Below are positions 46,086 to 57,290 of a stretch of DNA of 64,000 nt, in pieces; position 1 is the stretch's first letter; every line of letters starts with the position of its first letter. The stretch lies in assembly GCF_003597395.2 (NCBI RefSeq), contig NC_133770.1:26590474-26654473 (forward strand), written 5' to 3'. Both the position numbers and the translations under genes were made by a program. The notes under the pieces were generated by a model. It was not told the DNA's origin. It searched no databases and saw nothing but the letters and a program-made list of their open reading frames with translations. The DNA is from Chelonoidis abingdonii (lineage: Eukaryota > Chordata > Testudines > Testudinidae).

Positions 46086-47867
46086 AAGCCAGATAAGTGT
46101 GCTACTGAAGTTCTAATTTTACAGTTAAATGTAAATGGTACTATTATAAAAGCCCCAGATTTTATATGTTAACTCTATATTTTTAAAAACATAAATAATG
46201 TGGGTTTAAGGAAGTATGTTAAAGGATGAAATGTTCTAGTGAAAATGATTCAAAAGGCCAGACAGGTAGACAGACATATTAGACTAGAATAATATACACA
46301 AGACTTTGCTGAGAAGAAGAGCTTGTGATTTTACAGAGATGAAATTTCAAATGTAGTAAACATCCGCAGAGAGAAATATGTCTGTCCTTAAAGACTGTTC
46401 CTTGGATTTTTTTGTTGCAATGCAAGTAAATACGCAGTGGAAACTGCACATTTGATGTCTGAGGAATTCATGGTGTGGTAAAGAAAATAAGAACCTCCAA
46501 GGGAATAATTGCTTCACTGTGGGGAACTCATGCAACTTAACTTGAACTTTAAATCGATCTGCTTTCTTATTTGTTACTGCTGGTGCACAGTAGCATGAAT
46601 AGAAAATTGGGCAGCTATAAAATGGTGGTTTAATATTATGTAATATTTTAATGCTATTAGTGTTTTAATGAATGTTGAAGGCTTTTTATCCCCATCTCAA
46701 TTCTCTATAAGTTATAGAGAATCAAGATGGGGCAAAAAGCCTCCAACGTACATTATATACAACATATATTAAAGGCAGAATCATATAACTGGATGCTTCT
46801 AATTATGAATTGAACTGATTGCTCTGAGCCCAGGGAACAGAGGCTTGGATAGCTAGTCTCTATCTCTCCTTTTTAAAAAAAAAAAGTGTTCATTTTCATT
46901 CTTTCCATCGGCTGCAGAACTGTGATCATTACCATATTTCAATAGGTACCCTGTGTACTCATTCATGCTATGTCTGGGCAGAGGGCTTACAGGATTACAT
47001 GCTTGATTTCCCCTGAAAGCCTCCCTTTCCAGTAAATATTGTGGCAATTTGAAAGAATTACTTTCTTGTGTCTTTCTCAGTTTTTCCAACTATTTTTGAT
47101 TTGATGGCACCAGCTGGTAGTCACTTAAGGGTGACAACATCACTCTCATCATCTCCTTGTACAGTAGACATGTTATGCTTCCCAATCACAGACAGGGTCC
47201 CCAGGGGTGAAAAAGGAGGAAGAGAGGAAGCAAACTGATTGGTTTTCTCTGCAGATGGGGCTCTAGGTCTAACTTACTTTCCCTCAAGAAAGTAGTCTCT
47301 AATATATGTTGCAATTTGCAAATACTAGTTGAGATTTTAAAGCCATCTGTTTGAAATAGTTTGGTTAAATTCAGTCAACAGCACTCAGTTTATTTCCATA
47401 TTTTTGTCATTATATTACTATGTGCTGGGGGGCAGGAGGGTAGCCATATTAACTTCCAATTTATGCTCTCATCTGTGTGTGCTGGTTTGTTTGTCCAGAG
47501 AAGTCCTTTAAATGTTGTTTCATGTCCTCATCTGTTTTTTGTTTTCCATTACCGCTTTTTAAATTTGTTCTAAGTTCTTGAATATAGGAACTGAAAGTGA
47601 CTGTCACTTTTATCCCCTAGACCTAAGTGTATTGATCAGGCAAGAAATAAGTATGTAGCAGCTGAGTTATTCCTATCTGAATACTGAAATTTCTCCAAAA
47701 TCATACATACGATGTATATGTGTACGTAGAAAGGTTGGCCCTTGACTGAGTTTAATATTTCACTCTTAAAGATGCCAATATGTAAATTACCCTTGACTGG
47801 TAAGAATAGAGAATTAATCAACTGGTTCATAGGATATGTCTTCACAAGGTAAAAGAATGAAGAATTG
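46086..47867. other. no recognised feature apart from a hairpin
   Basis: AT-rich sequence holding the hairpin at 46674-46747 and an A run at 46873-46885. No gene. Confidence 0.45.
46674..46747. repeat. 74-bp hairpin, one-base loop
   Basis: GTTGAAGGCTTTTTATCCCC and the following bases to 46710 are complementary to the next 36 bases with about four mismatches, with G46711 at the centre (TTCTCTATAA-g-TTATAGAGAA). Weak complementarity continues about eight bases outward. Could be a tiny MITE or a microRNA-like hairpin. Confidence 0.75.
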
Positions 47868-48010
47868 GTTCACCTTTTGTATATTAGGAACAGAGGATAG
47901 GTAACTTGTCCAACATTGCACACTCACTCTGTGAGAAAGCTGGAATGTGGTCAACACATGCTGAATCCCAGTCTCGTGATTTAATCACAGAACATCTGAC
48001 CCGCACTTAA
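47868..48010 (-). repeat. MIR-like fragment
   Basis: 'ggataggtaacttgtccaacattgcacactcactctgtgagaaagctggaatg' follows the reversed MIR core. Confidence 0.4.
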
Positions 48011-48269
48011 GTCACTAAGTTTCAATTTGAGGCACTACTCAATCCTTTATAACACTACTTCTAAAGAGATTCTATTCAGAATTTGAGTAATTTCAGTACT
48101 GAAAGCCCAGTTTTCAGAAAATTGCTATTCTAAGTTCTTTAGGAGATGTTAGTTTTTAACGTTGAAGATGTGAGAGTCAGTGATGATATATATACATGAG
48201 GTTATTTGCTTAGACGTCTCTCTAGGTACTTATACAACACTCATCACCAAAATATCTAAGGATCTCAAA

Positions 48270-48485
48270 AATATCTTCTCAAAGACCCTGGTGAATTAGG
48301 GAAGTATTATCATCCCCCACTTTACAGATGCAGAACCTAGTTCAGTGGGACCTTCCATTTACTTCAGTGGGCACTGTAAAAAGCAGGCTGTAAGACTTAA
48401 GTCTCTCTCAGTATATTCATGGCAGAGCCAGGAATTGAACGCTGATGAACTGAGTCCCAGTCCAGTGCCTTAGCCACAAGAACAG
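48270..48485 (-). repeat. MIR-like fragment
   Basis: 'attatcatcccccactttacagatgcagaacc' and 'ggcagagccaggaattgaac...cagtgccttagccacaag' match the reversed MIR/tRNA-SINE pattern. Confidence 0.5.
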
Positions 48486-49310
48486 TCTTTGTCTCTCTTG
48501 CTAGCACTTATTTGCCAGAATGTTAGATTAGTTATAGTTAGCACTCAAATCAAATACACAAAAAAAGAGAGATTTAGTGCTATGTGATTGTTTGGGTTAG
48601 GTCTAGCAGTTTGAATACACTAGAAAATGAGCTTTTATCTTCACGATATCAGAAAATAAAATTGAGGCCATTTTGCACTGAATATAGATTTAAATAAAAA
48701 TATGAACCCAAACATAAATCCAAAGCTAGGAGGAAGTAAGATTAACTGTGACCTAGACACACCAGAACATCAGGAGGCCTGGACAATTTGATCTTCCTCC
48801 GCAGGCCTCCTGAATGGACTTTTCCACCCAGTTCCAATAATGGGCTACTTGATCCTCATCACCCACTCCTTGTGAACACATTTGTTTTTTCAAGATTCTT
48901 ATTTGCTTGTGCATGGTGCTGAGAACCGTTCACACTCATTGATGTCATTGGGACTGAAGGGAACTGCCCATTTTGTAGAAGGTGATCATCAACACCTCAC
49001 AGTTTGGATCCTGAAATCACTACTGTGAATGAGTCCTCTTGGGATATCAAGCATGAATACCAATGAATCTGCCTTAATGAGGCCCTATATGTCAGAACCC
49101 TGTGAAACAAAAAGTTAGCCATGACCTTATTCCAGCATTTTAAAAGAAATTATGCTATGGGCTTGGAGTTTTATGTAATTTATTTATTTATGTTGAGTTC
49201 AGAATTCACACATAAAATGAAGGCAGTAAAGACCAATCCAAACTGCTCGCTTCCCTGTAACTGAAAAGAAAATTTAAATAGTTTGAAGTATGAAGACACA
49301 CATATATATA
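48486..49310. other. no recognised feature
   Basis: Nothing recognised. Confidence 0.45.
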
Positions 49311-49640
49311 TTCCTGAGCCCCTTCTATAGCGTCTATACCACGCTGACACAACAGCGAACCAGATGACAACTTCCTCTCACACTCTTCTTCCTTATGTAC
49401 AAAGGAAGACTTATATATGTATAAGCCTTGTTTGGTAGTTCTTGGCTTCAGTCAAAACATAAGACAGTCCACTTTATGCAGCAAATATCATACATGGTAT
49501 AAGCCCCAAAAGTCTTGTGTTGAGAAGTTTCCCACTGAAATTTGCTGTTCCCTTTGTACAGAAGGAAAGAAGAGTGTAAGAGATTGTCTGGTTGGCTGTT
49601 GTGTCAACATGGCATAGACACTATGGAAGGGGCTCAGGAA
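49311..49640. mobile_element. long-arm inverted-repeat (fold-back) element, 330 bp
   Basis: Left arm 49311-49405 and right arm 49552-49640 are complementary at roughly 85% by eye, starting TTCCTGAGCCCCTTC and ending in its complement; they close at CTTTGTAC. The 146-bp middle is unpaired. No target duplication of 2, 3, 5 or 8 bp is evident at the arm ends, so I cannot assign a superfamily. An open frame across 49417-49617 is incidental. Confidence 0.75.
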
Positions 49641-49991
49641 GTCTAAAGTGCAGAAAAATTAAAATTAGCAATTCAGCTAAAAGGTTACATTCAGTTCCTG
49701 AAGGTATTCTCATACTTCTGGGTTTAAGTGAAGAATAGAACCAGAAGCATCAGAATACCAGGAGGAGAAAGGCTGTTCTTACCAGCAAAGACTAGAACCA
49801 TGAGTGTTATAAAACTCAGGAGTCTAGTTACTACTCTCCAGAAATTCCTACTCTTCTGACATTTTCAGCCCAGAATTGCATACCCAGGAGATCTGGATAA
49901 TTCAGATAAAATTTGGATCCAAAATATATGGATTTTAATATGAACTGTAACTTGGATTCTGAACCTTGTGTGATTTGCACATTCTTATTCT

Positions 49992-50105
49992 GTATTATTT
50001 ATTTAGTTTGTATTACAGTAGCCTGTTGGAGCCCCAGTCATGGAACAATACAAGCACAGAACAGAAAAATGGTTTCTGCTCAAAAAGCTTGCAGTCTATT
50101 TGTTG
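49992..50105 (-). repeat. L2-like LINE 3' end, antisense
   Basis: 'tattatttatttagtttgtattacagtagcctgttggagccccagtcatgg' and 'gctcaaaaagcttgcagtct' are the reversed LINE end seen at 128-318. Confidence 0.6.
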
Positions 50106-50294
50106 TACACTTCAGTGTTGTCGACATTTAAGGAGAAAAACATTAGAAAAGTACTGGGATTGTTTTCAGCCAGTCTTCATGAGGCAAGATTTGTTTAACA
50201 TGAAGCAATAAAATTGGCAAATGTAGTCAACTAGCTGAATCATACATTATGCTTCTAGCACCTTCCAACCAGGGTTCTAAAAGTGCCTTTCAAA

Positions 50295-50490
50295 GCTGGG
50301 TAAATATTCTATTGTTCCCATGTACAAATAAAGAAACTGAGGTGCAAGGGGGCGTAGGACCCAATCATGATTTCAGTGGTAGCAGATTACTCTTATTCTT
50401 GTTCTTTACAGGATCAGGTCCTAAGTGTCTTGATCCAGGTCACCCAGTGGGTGAGCAACAGAATCCTGATTAGAAGCCGGGTTTAATGAC
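50295..50490 (-). repeat. MIR-like fragment
   Basis: 'attgttcccatgtacaaataaagaaactgaggtgcaaggg' and 'ggtcacccagtgggtgagcaacagaatcctgattagaagccggg' follow the reversed MIR consensus. Confidence 0.55.
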
Positions 50491-50639
50491 TCGAACACAT
50501 TATTTCTCATGATGGATGGATGGGTGAGTAGAAAAAACCTTTTACATGGGCATGAGACAACATCTGAATAGCTCAGGAGTGGGCAAACTTTTTGTATGGA
50601 GGGCCAGTTAGGGGAGGCTATGCCTCCCTAAACAGCTGG

Positions 50640-51075
50640 GTATGGCCTGGCCCTAGGGCCCTACCCCCCTCCCTGCTCCTTACCCCTGATGCCCCCCCCC
50701 AGACACCTGCCCCATCCACCCTCTCCCCGTTCTCTGATGTCTGCCCAGGACCCCTGCCCATCCACACACCCCTCGTCCTGTCCCCTGACCACCCCTGGAA
50801 CCCCCACCCCTGATTACCCCTCCTCTCATTCCAGACTGCCCCCTAGCACCTCTGCCCCATTCAACCACCCCTTCACCCTGTCTTCCCCCAGAACTCCTGC
50901 CCTTGACTGCCCCCTGCTGCCCCATCCAATCCCTACCCCCATTCAATCCACCTGTTCTCCGCCCTCTGACCACCCCAACCCCTATCCACACCCGCACCCC
51001 CTGACCACCACCCTCTGAACTCCTCTGCCCTCTATCCAACCCCCCACACTCCCTGCCCCCTTTCCACACTGCCTG
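50640..51075 (+). repeat. C/T-rich, G-poor tract within the hAT element
   Basis: About 430 bp of degenerate 'cccctgccccatccac' type sequence with strong strand asymmetry. It yields spurious Pro/Ser-rich frames on plus and Gly/Arg-rich frames on minus. Confidence 0.8.
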
Positions 51076-51287
51076 GAGCACCTATAGCTGGCAGTGCAAC
51101 AGCTACGCTGACTGGCTGAGCCAGGCATGCCACCGCGCAGCTCAGAGCCCAGGTCATGCTGGGCTCTGCATCTGCGTTGCCCCAGGATCTCACAGCCCAC
51201 CACCCAGAGCATTGCACCGGTGGTGGGGCAAGCTGAGGCTGCGGGGAAGGAGGAACAATATGGAGGGCCAGGAGCTAACCTCCCAGG

Positions 51288-51778
51288 CAGGAGCACCACC
51301 AGTTTTTTTGGTGCCCTAGGCGGCAGAAATATCTGCCCTCAAAATGGCACCCCCGACAGAGGTGGCAGACAGTCCCATCCCTGAAATACCAATGATGACA
51401 GGGGTGGCAGCCACCCCCCCAAATATTGGTGCCCTAGGCGACCGCCTAGGTCACCTAATGAGTTGCGCCGGCCAGGACCAGCGCCAGGGTTTCTCACGCC
51501 CTAGGCACACGGCCATTTCGCCGCCCCCTGCGCTGATCCCGCGGTTCCAGTGGAGCTGCTGCAGGCATGCCTGTGGGAGCTCCACTGGAGCCGCTGAAGC
51601 AGCCGACCGTCCTCAGGCATGACTGCGGCAGCTCTACCGGAGCCGCAGACCAACGGACCCTCCACAGGCATGCCTGCAGCAGGTCAACCGGAGCCGCCTG
51701 CTGCCCCCCCAGCAAAATGCCACCCTCTCAATTGCCTAGGCTGCCTAAATGGTAGCGCCGGCCCTGGCGCCGGCCCTG
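51288..51778. mobile_element. hAT-like MITE (middle of nest)
   Basis: Left end CAGGAGCACCACCAG, then TTTGGTGCCCTAGGCGG; right end GCGCCGGCCCTG preceded by the complement, CCGCCTAGGTCACCTAA. Flanked by CTCCCAGG (51280-51287) and CTTCCAGG (51779-51786), 7 of 8 identical. It is interrupted by the element at 51473-51766. Confidence 0.7.
51473..51766. mobile_element. hAT-like MITE (innermost), 294 bp
   Basis: Ends CAGGACCAGCGC and GCGCCGGCCCTG, with an exact 8-bp duplication GCGCCGGC (51465-51472, 51767-51774). The duplicated site is part of the middle element's own right terminal repeat. The interior has alternating copies of a 'ctgcaggcatgcctg' motif with 'ccggagccgc' spacers, i.e. a short internal repeat array. 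Confidence 0.85.
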
Positions 51779-51869
51779 CTTCCAGGCCAGGAGCTCAGGG
51801 GCTGGGCAGGACGGTCCTGCGGGCAGGATGTGGCTTGTGGGCCATAGTTTGCGCTCCTCTGGAATAGCT

Positions 51870-53224
51870 GCTAGGAATTAAAATAATGGCAATTAGTTGA
51901 TAAATATATTTTGGGGCTTAATCCTCAAATCCTTAAACACAAAATTTCTCTGGGGACCAATTCTGAAGTGCTTACTCTTTCAAAACTAACATGGATGTCA
52001 CTGGGATTTTTGCCTGAGTAAAGACTTCAGGGATGGGACTATAATGGACAAAATACTTTCTGAGAATAAAGAGAGAAAATAGTTAAATAAATCTTTTTAC
52101 CAGAACATATAGTGTAGTCCCTGTAATTTTATTTGACCAACTGCTACGTGCTTAAGCAACTCTTTCCCGTGGAACATCTGTCAAAAGAAATTCAGTTTTA
52201 AATCCAGTTGTGATTAGAAATAGTTGCAATCTCAGTTATAAACAGATGAAAAAATCTAATATTTGCTATATTTTCATTATCTATCTCAAATGAGGACAAG
52301 TAGTGTTTAATAGCTAGCAAATCATTAATGGGTTTTGTTTGTCCTCCGGAAACCCTGCTTTCTAAGTCAAAACAGTGAAGATTTTTTTCACCTCAAAAAA
52401 TCAAATATGTATCCTCACTTAATTATCTGAGGTGGATTTTTTTCTAAAAGAAATGAGTGGGATGAATACAGCCTGAAGAATGCAGTATATCTGAATAGAG
52501 TAGAGGTTTTGTAAGAGTTTCAAATTTAAGCAACTATGCAACAGTAACAATTTTCTTTAAAAAAGTAGAAAATTAAAGAGTTACAAGTAATACTAAGAGA
52601 CCAAAAGGTACAGGACAGGTAGCATTTGTTTATATTTTAGTATTGCCTAGTAATCTATAGACATTTTAACTACAGGACTGATCCAGCATCCACTGAAGCC
52701 AGCAGAAAGCTTTTCATTGGATACTGGATCAGGCCATAGTTTTAGGTTATGTTTCTTATCCTCTACCCTTTGCTGCAGAAGAAATGCTTCACAGCAAGAC
52801 CTGTCACAATGCAATTTTTTTTATTCCAGTCAACTCATTATGACCCAGATTTTTTTAAATAATTTTGAACTTTTTAAAGAAAATTTGGTGCCAGTAGATT
52901 TGCCTGTCATACATTTAGAAGATAATTAATATTGTTAATACATATCCCTATTACATTAAGTATACAAGAATATTTTGCAGATCCTGAATCTCCATGTTTT
53001 GCAGACTCTATGTAATCTACATTCCGCTTTCTGTCCCCTCCGCTAAAATCTCAGAATATTAGGGTCACCTATGGCACTTTTATGGTTAAGTCAAGAAACT
53101 CTTCTCTTACACTGATTGTCTGATACTTGCACTCTCCTCCTGCATCTTCATGACTCTGCTTTTTGAACTATCCTCCAAATTTCCCCTTAATGGTTTCTCC
53201 TACTTTCTGTCCATTGTACTCAGA
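51870..53224. other. no recognised gene; old repeat scraps
   Basis: 51990-52035 has 'gtcactgggatttttgcctgagtaaagacttca' and 52676-52734 is the fold-back listed separately. Otherwise AT-rich. Confidence 0.45.
52676..52734. repeat. fold-back element, copy
   Basis: 'ggactgatccagcatccactgaagcc' pairs with 'ttcattggatactggatcaggcc'; same family as 29781-29853. Confidence 0.55.
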
Positions 53225-54120
53225 ACTCTATCTTAATAGCCTTGTCCTTTCTCTTTACATTTTCTCTTGGGAGTTCTCATCTGCCCTCATGGCTTTATCT
53301 GGAAATCAATGACACCCAAATCTTCTCCCTACCCATGACATTCCCACTTCTCACCATCACATCAAATTAACCATGCCAAAAACTTTGCTCACTATTTTTG
53401 CCTCCAGACTTCCTTTATCCATCACAGCTGAAAAATCATCACACCTTCACACCCCCTGGCTTGAAATGGGTTCCATTATATACAGAATTTACAGTCTGGT
53501 TCAGTGGCTCTCAGCAGCCACTATAAAAATTGTTCCGGCACCCCTGTTTGCAACCATGCCATAGTGTTTGTCTCCTCAATCTGTTTTTCACATGTAAGCA
53601 TTTGCCAAACACTCTCACTTCTTCCCCTACATAATTAAAATTCTAGCCTTCCTGATCTACCTGGTTCTCACTTTGCTCCAGTGGAATCTTCAGAATAGTG
53701 CTGCCAACATCCTCTTTCTCCCCTCTTTCAATACCTTCCTTCATCCTTCAGTTCAGCATCCAGCGTCTTGTTCTGCCTCTCCACTATAGTAATGGTCTCG
53801 CCAAGTTTTCACTGACTTGGTACCATCATCTAATACATTGACATGTCCTGAAGATACCCCTGTGAGATTTATATCCCTTATTGCAAACATCTATTTGCTT
53901 TTCTTCTCTAGATTGCCTTCAAGAAACCTGAGAGAATAGTTTTATCCAGAGCATACTACTTTACTAAATATTTGTGACATTGAAGATGTGCTGTCTCACA
54001 TCTATCAATGACCTCTTGGTTAACCTAAACAGAGACCTTTATCATCTTTTGCTCCATGCCATTGTCCATTTCTAGGTTTTTCATAGTCATTCTTCTTTCA
54101 CTTGTCTTAAATTCATGTGC
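53225..54120 (+). repeat. L2-like LINE, decayed coding region
   Basis: Phrase 'atggctttatctggaaatcaatgacacccaaatctt' corresponds to the reverse transcriptase catalytic block (reading EINDTQIF where Y-x-D-D-T-Q is expected). 'ctagccttcctgatctacctggttctc...cagaatagtgctgccaacatcctctttct' matches the later block and 'ggtctcgccaagttttcactgac' the next. Frames shift often. Assignment to L2 is by pattern and order only. Confidence 0.5.
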
Positions 54121-55370
54121 AGTAGCCATTTTATCCTCTTATTTTTATCCTTACATCGATGTGTGTTTGCAATATACAGCAGCTGACCAACTGCTATTTA
54201 AATAATGACAAAAATACTCCAGACATATATTTTATACATCACAATATTGGCCCCTCTATGTAAGAAGTTTTTAATATCTATGTTCAAAGTTTCAGTTTTT
54301 ATTCTTAAATATTTTCGTATGTAAATTAGCCTGAGCTTGTTACCTTAATCATTCCCTTCTTCATAGAATTTATCATCAGAAGAAAAAGAAGCCACAGCGT
54401 GAAGAAGAACTTGTTACCTTCTGGAATTTTGCTTAAATTATTCTTTCAGGTTTGATGATTTTTTTTGGGAAAAGAACAGAATCTTGGAAAATGAGTGAAT
54501 ACAACATACAGACTCTTTAGTTACTTTGTGCTTCCCACTGAAAGGAACACAAAGAACATACAAACATTAATTAATTTGACCTTTGTGGTAGGTAAGTGTT
54601 TTGCAGAGAACACTAAAGTACAGGGAAGTTAAGTGTGTGTTCCAATGTCACAAACCAATTCTTTGACACAGCTGAGAAAATCTGACCAGCTGAATCCCAT
54701 TCCTGTAACTTAATCATCCTTCCTATGCCTACATTCTTGAGTTTGAATTTTGCAGTTATTACTCAATGTCTTATATTATTATTCTTAAAAGTTTCTAATA
54801 ATTAATTATTTGAGTGATTTCTTCACTGGAACACAAGTCTTAAGGAAATATTGATTCTGAGTTCTTCTCTTAATGGAGAAGATATGCAACATAGCAATGA
54901 CAATGGGCCAAACTGGAATCCTGGATCTGCAGAGGAAACAGTGCACAATACATTCCTTTATCACATGACTACACAATTCGCCACATGGCTCTCACCTCCA
55001 TGTGTGTATATGTACATATGTGAATGTGAGAGTCACTCGTATTCACAGAATATAAATTTTACTCCATAGAAAAGTAACTATGCAAAGAACATGTTAATGG
55101 TGCACCATTAAATATTCAGAAGTCAGGAATTGCCAATCACGGCAATGTGCATCCTTGTGTACATGCAATATAATGCATGAAGTCTTCTGATTTGCAAAGT
55201 GCAAGAAGATTCCAGTCTGGCATCTGATTTTCACCCCACAGTAAGCAACGAGGTCCTAAATCTGAAGCCACTCAGAGAAAAGAAAGACACTCCAGAATTA
55301 TTAGCAATAAACCAAAGAAATTATTTAAGAGACCAAACATACAAGATAATTGTAATGGCTTTAGTACAAC
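54121..55370. other. no recognised gene
   Basis: 54560-54730 is weakly MIR-like (antisense). The rest is AT-rich without recognisable features. Confidence 0.4.
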
Positions 55371-55487
55371 AAAAAGAACAGGCGTATTTGTGGCACCTTA
55401 GAGATTAACAAATTAGACTCTACGGTGCCACAAGTACTCCTGTTCTTTTTGCTGATACAGACTAACATGGCTGCTACTCTGAAACCT
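55371..55487 (-). repeat. Penelope-type terminal fragment with fold-back
   Basis: The minus-strand reading gives 'gtttcagagtagcagccatgttagtctgtatcagcaaaaag', the usual terminal-repeat start. 'aaaaagaacaggcgtatttgtggcacc' (55371-55397) is then repeated inverted at 55424-55450, so the fragment folds with a loop of about 26 bases. Confidence 0.7.
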
Positions 55488-57049
55488 GTCATTAGTACAG
55501 CAGTATGTTATATTTCCAGCACCCAATAAATTTCTGATATTCACAAGTATGGATTGTTGGAGTGACTCAGTATAGACCTGGAACACTCAAGTTTCAAAAT
55601 CAGAGATGTTTGCACTTCGTTTTAAACAAATCCTAAAACTGTATTTGAGGTTAATGGCAGAAATCTAATTCCCTCTTGGTTGACAACCTGACCGACAGTG
55701 GAATACTGCACCTGAAGCAGCAGACTAAGGTCCTATTTCCCTGATTGAATCTAGAGCCCAATCATTTTCTCTCTAAAATGAAAACTTATATTTAATATTT
55801 ATATTGCACCTTTTTGAAAAGCAAAAATAGGGAAAGTTATAACAATTTAATATTAATCTATACATGAAAATCAAATAGTACAGAATGCAGTTTTCTTCTA
55901 ACAAGCAACATGATTTACAATATATGGATAGAGAAAGCTAGGGACACATTGGTTCAGCCAAAACAGAGAGAAAATAATGTCTTGAAATTGCATCTACCAA
56001 GAGTCAAATTCAGAGATAACATAAACACTGGTGTACACAGTGCAAAATGTTAACTACAAATGGTGTTGAGGGGCTACGGTCTTTATACCCATTTGTTCAT
56101 TGCTTTTTCTTGTAGAACTCCAGCCTCTGGCCCCCCTGTCCCCTTTTAGTTTTGACCAGGTTACACTCATTGACACTGAGTTATTGATGTGTAACTTACA
56201 CCATCATTTACATCACCTCTGAACTTGGCCCCAGGAGTTGAGGTGGAGACAGCTGTCCAGCAGAGATTAGGTTTCTTCCAAACCAAATGCTTCAAAGCTA
56301 CACACTCATTTCCAAATGCCCACGAGGCTTTTTTTTTTTTTTTGGAGAGCAAGTCAAAACTCACACCTTTAAGCCGTCAACCAACCAGCCAACCAGGAAA
56401 TTTCAATCTGCTGCAACTGCAAGAGCCAACAGTGCAGTTGAAACCACAAAGTAGCAGACTGGATCAGAGCCCTGCATTGTAGTCTTGTTATAAGTCTGAT
56501 TTGTAGGAGCAATAAGGTTGAGAAGGAAGGTCAAAGGTTGTGGGAATATGTTACCCATTCCTAGTTATGCCCACAAATTAAAAAATAAGAAGAAAGGAAA
56601 GAAAGAAGAAAGCACCACTCTTCAAAGACATGATAGTTTGTTCCTTTTGTTTCATATAAATGAGACTAAGCACGTTCAGTTTTGCTCCCTCTAGACTTAC
56701 AAATTTAGCTGTTTCGAAAAATGTGAAGTTTTCTGTATTCCCCCGAAATGTAACTGTAATTTGCTTTCTGCTGTGCCAGAAATAATTAATATTAAATTGT
56801 CTATATGCTCAAGTGTTCTGGAGACAAAAACCAACCTATTAGTCTTCTGAACTAAGCTGTCATTCTAATATCTGATTGGCACGGCCAACTCAAATTAATT
56901 AATTTTTGTTGTGGTTGTTTTGTTCCTGGGCTCACCTTCTGGCTATTTGTGCAGTGCCCAGGTCCACTGTCCAAGGGTTTGACTTCTTGATTTTTATAAT
57001 TTGTCAGAAATAGATCTACCACCATGTCATGGGGAAACAACATAGTTTT
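55488..57049. other. no recognised feature; poly-T
   Basis: T run at 56329-56343. AT-rich sequence, nothing else recognised. Confidence 0.45.
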
Positions 57050-57290
57050 TTACCCAGCAAAGAGACCTAGGTTCCATTTTCAACTCAGCCACTAACTAAT
57101 CATGTGATCTTGGGCAAGTCATTTTAGAGTCTATGTGCCTCAGTTTCCCTATAAGTAACTGGTGTTAATAACTGTCTATAACATTCTAATTCATCCTACA
57201 CCTTTGTAAAATGCTTCGAGCATCTCTGGTGAAATTTATGTGTCAGGACTATTTTATTAATTTACTATTATTTTCTTTCAATATTTTGGA
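57050..57290 (+). repeat. MIR SINE
   Basis: Clear MIR order: 'acctaggttccattttcaactcagccactaactaatcatgtgatcttgggcaagtcatttta', then 'gtgcctcagtttccct', then 'aaatgcttcgagcatctctggtgaaa'. An ancient amniote SINE with tRNA-derived origin; diverged but the best MIR copy here. Confidence 0.65.

Larger units (their letters stand above)
50574..51861. mobile_element. hAT transposon (outer of a nested set), 1.29 kb
   Basis: Left end CAGGAGTGGGCAAACTTTTT, right end AGTTTGCGCTCCTCTG. Exact 8-bp duplication GAATAGCT at 50566-50573 and 51862-51869, as expected for hAT. The left interior (50640-51075) is C-rich low-complexity. The right interior hosts two further hAT elements (51288-51778 and, inside it, 51473-51766). 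No transposase sequence, so non-autonomous. Confidence 0.9.

Noticed and set aside
50680..51081. Gly/Arg-rich 133-codon frame and the overlapping Pro-rich frame on plus
   Set aside because: Both are produced by the C/T-rich low-complexity tract within the hAT element.
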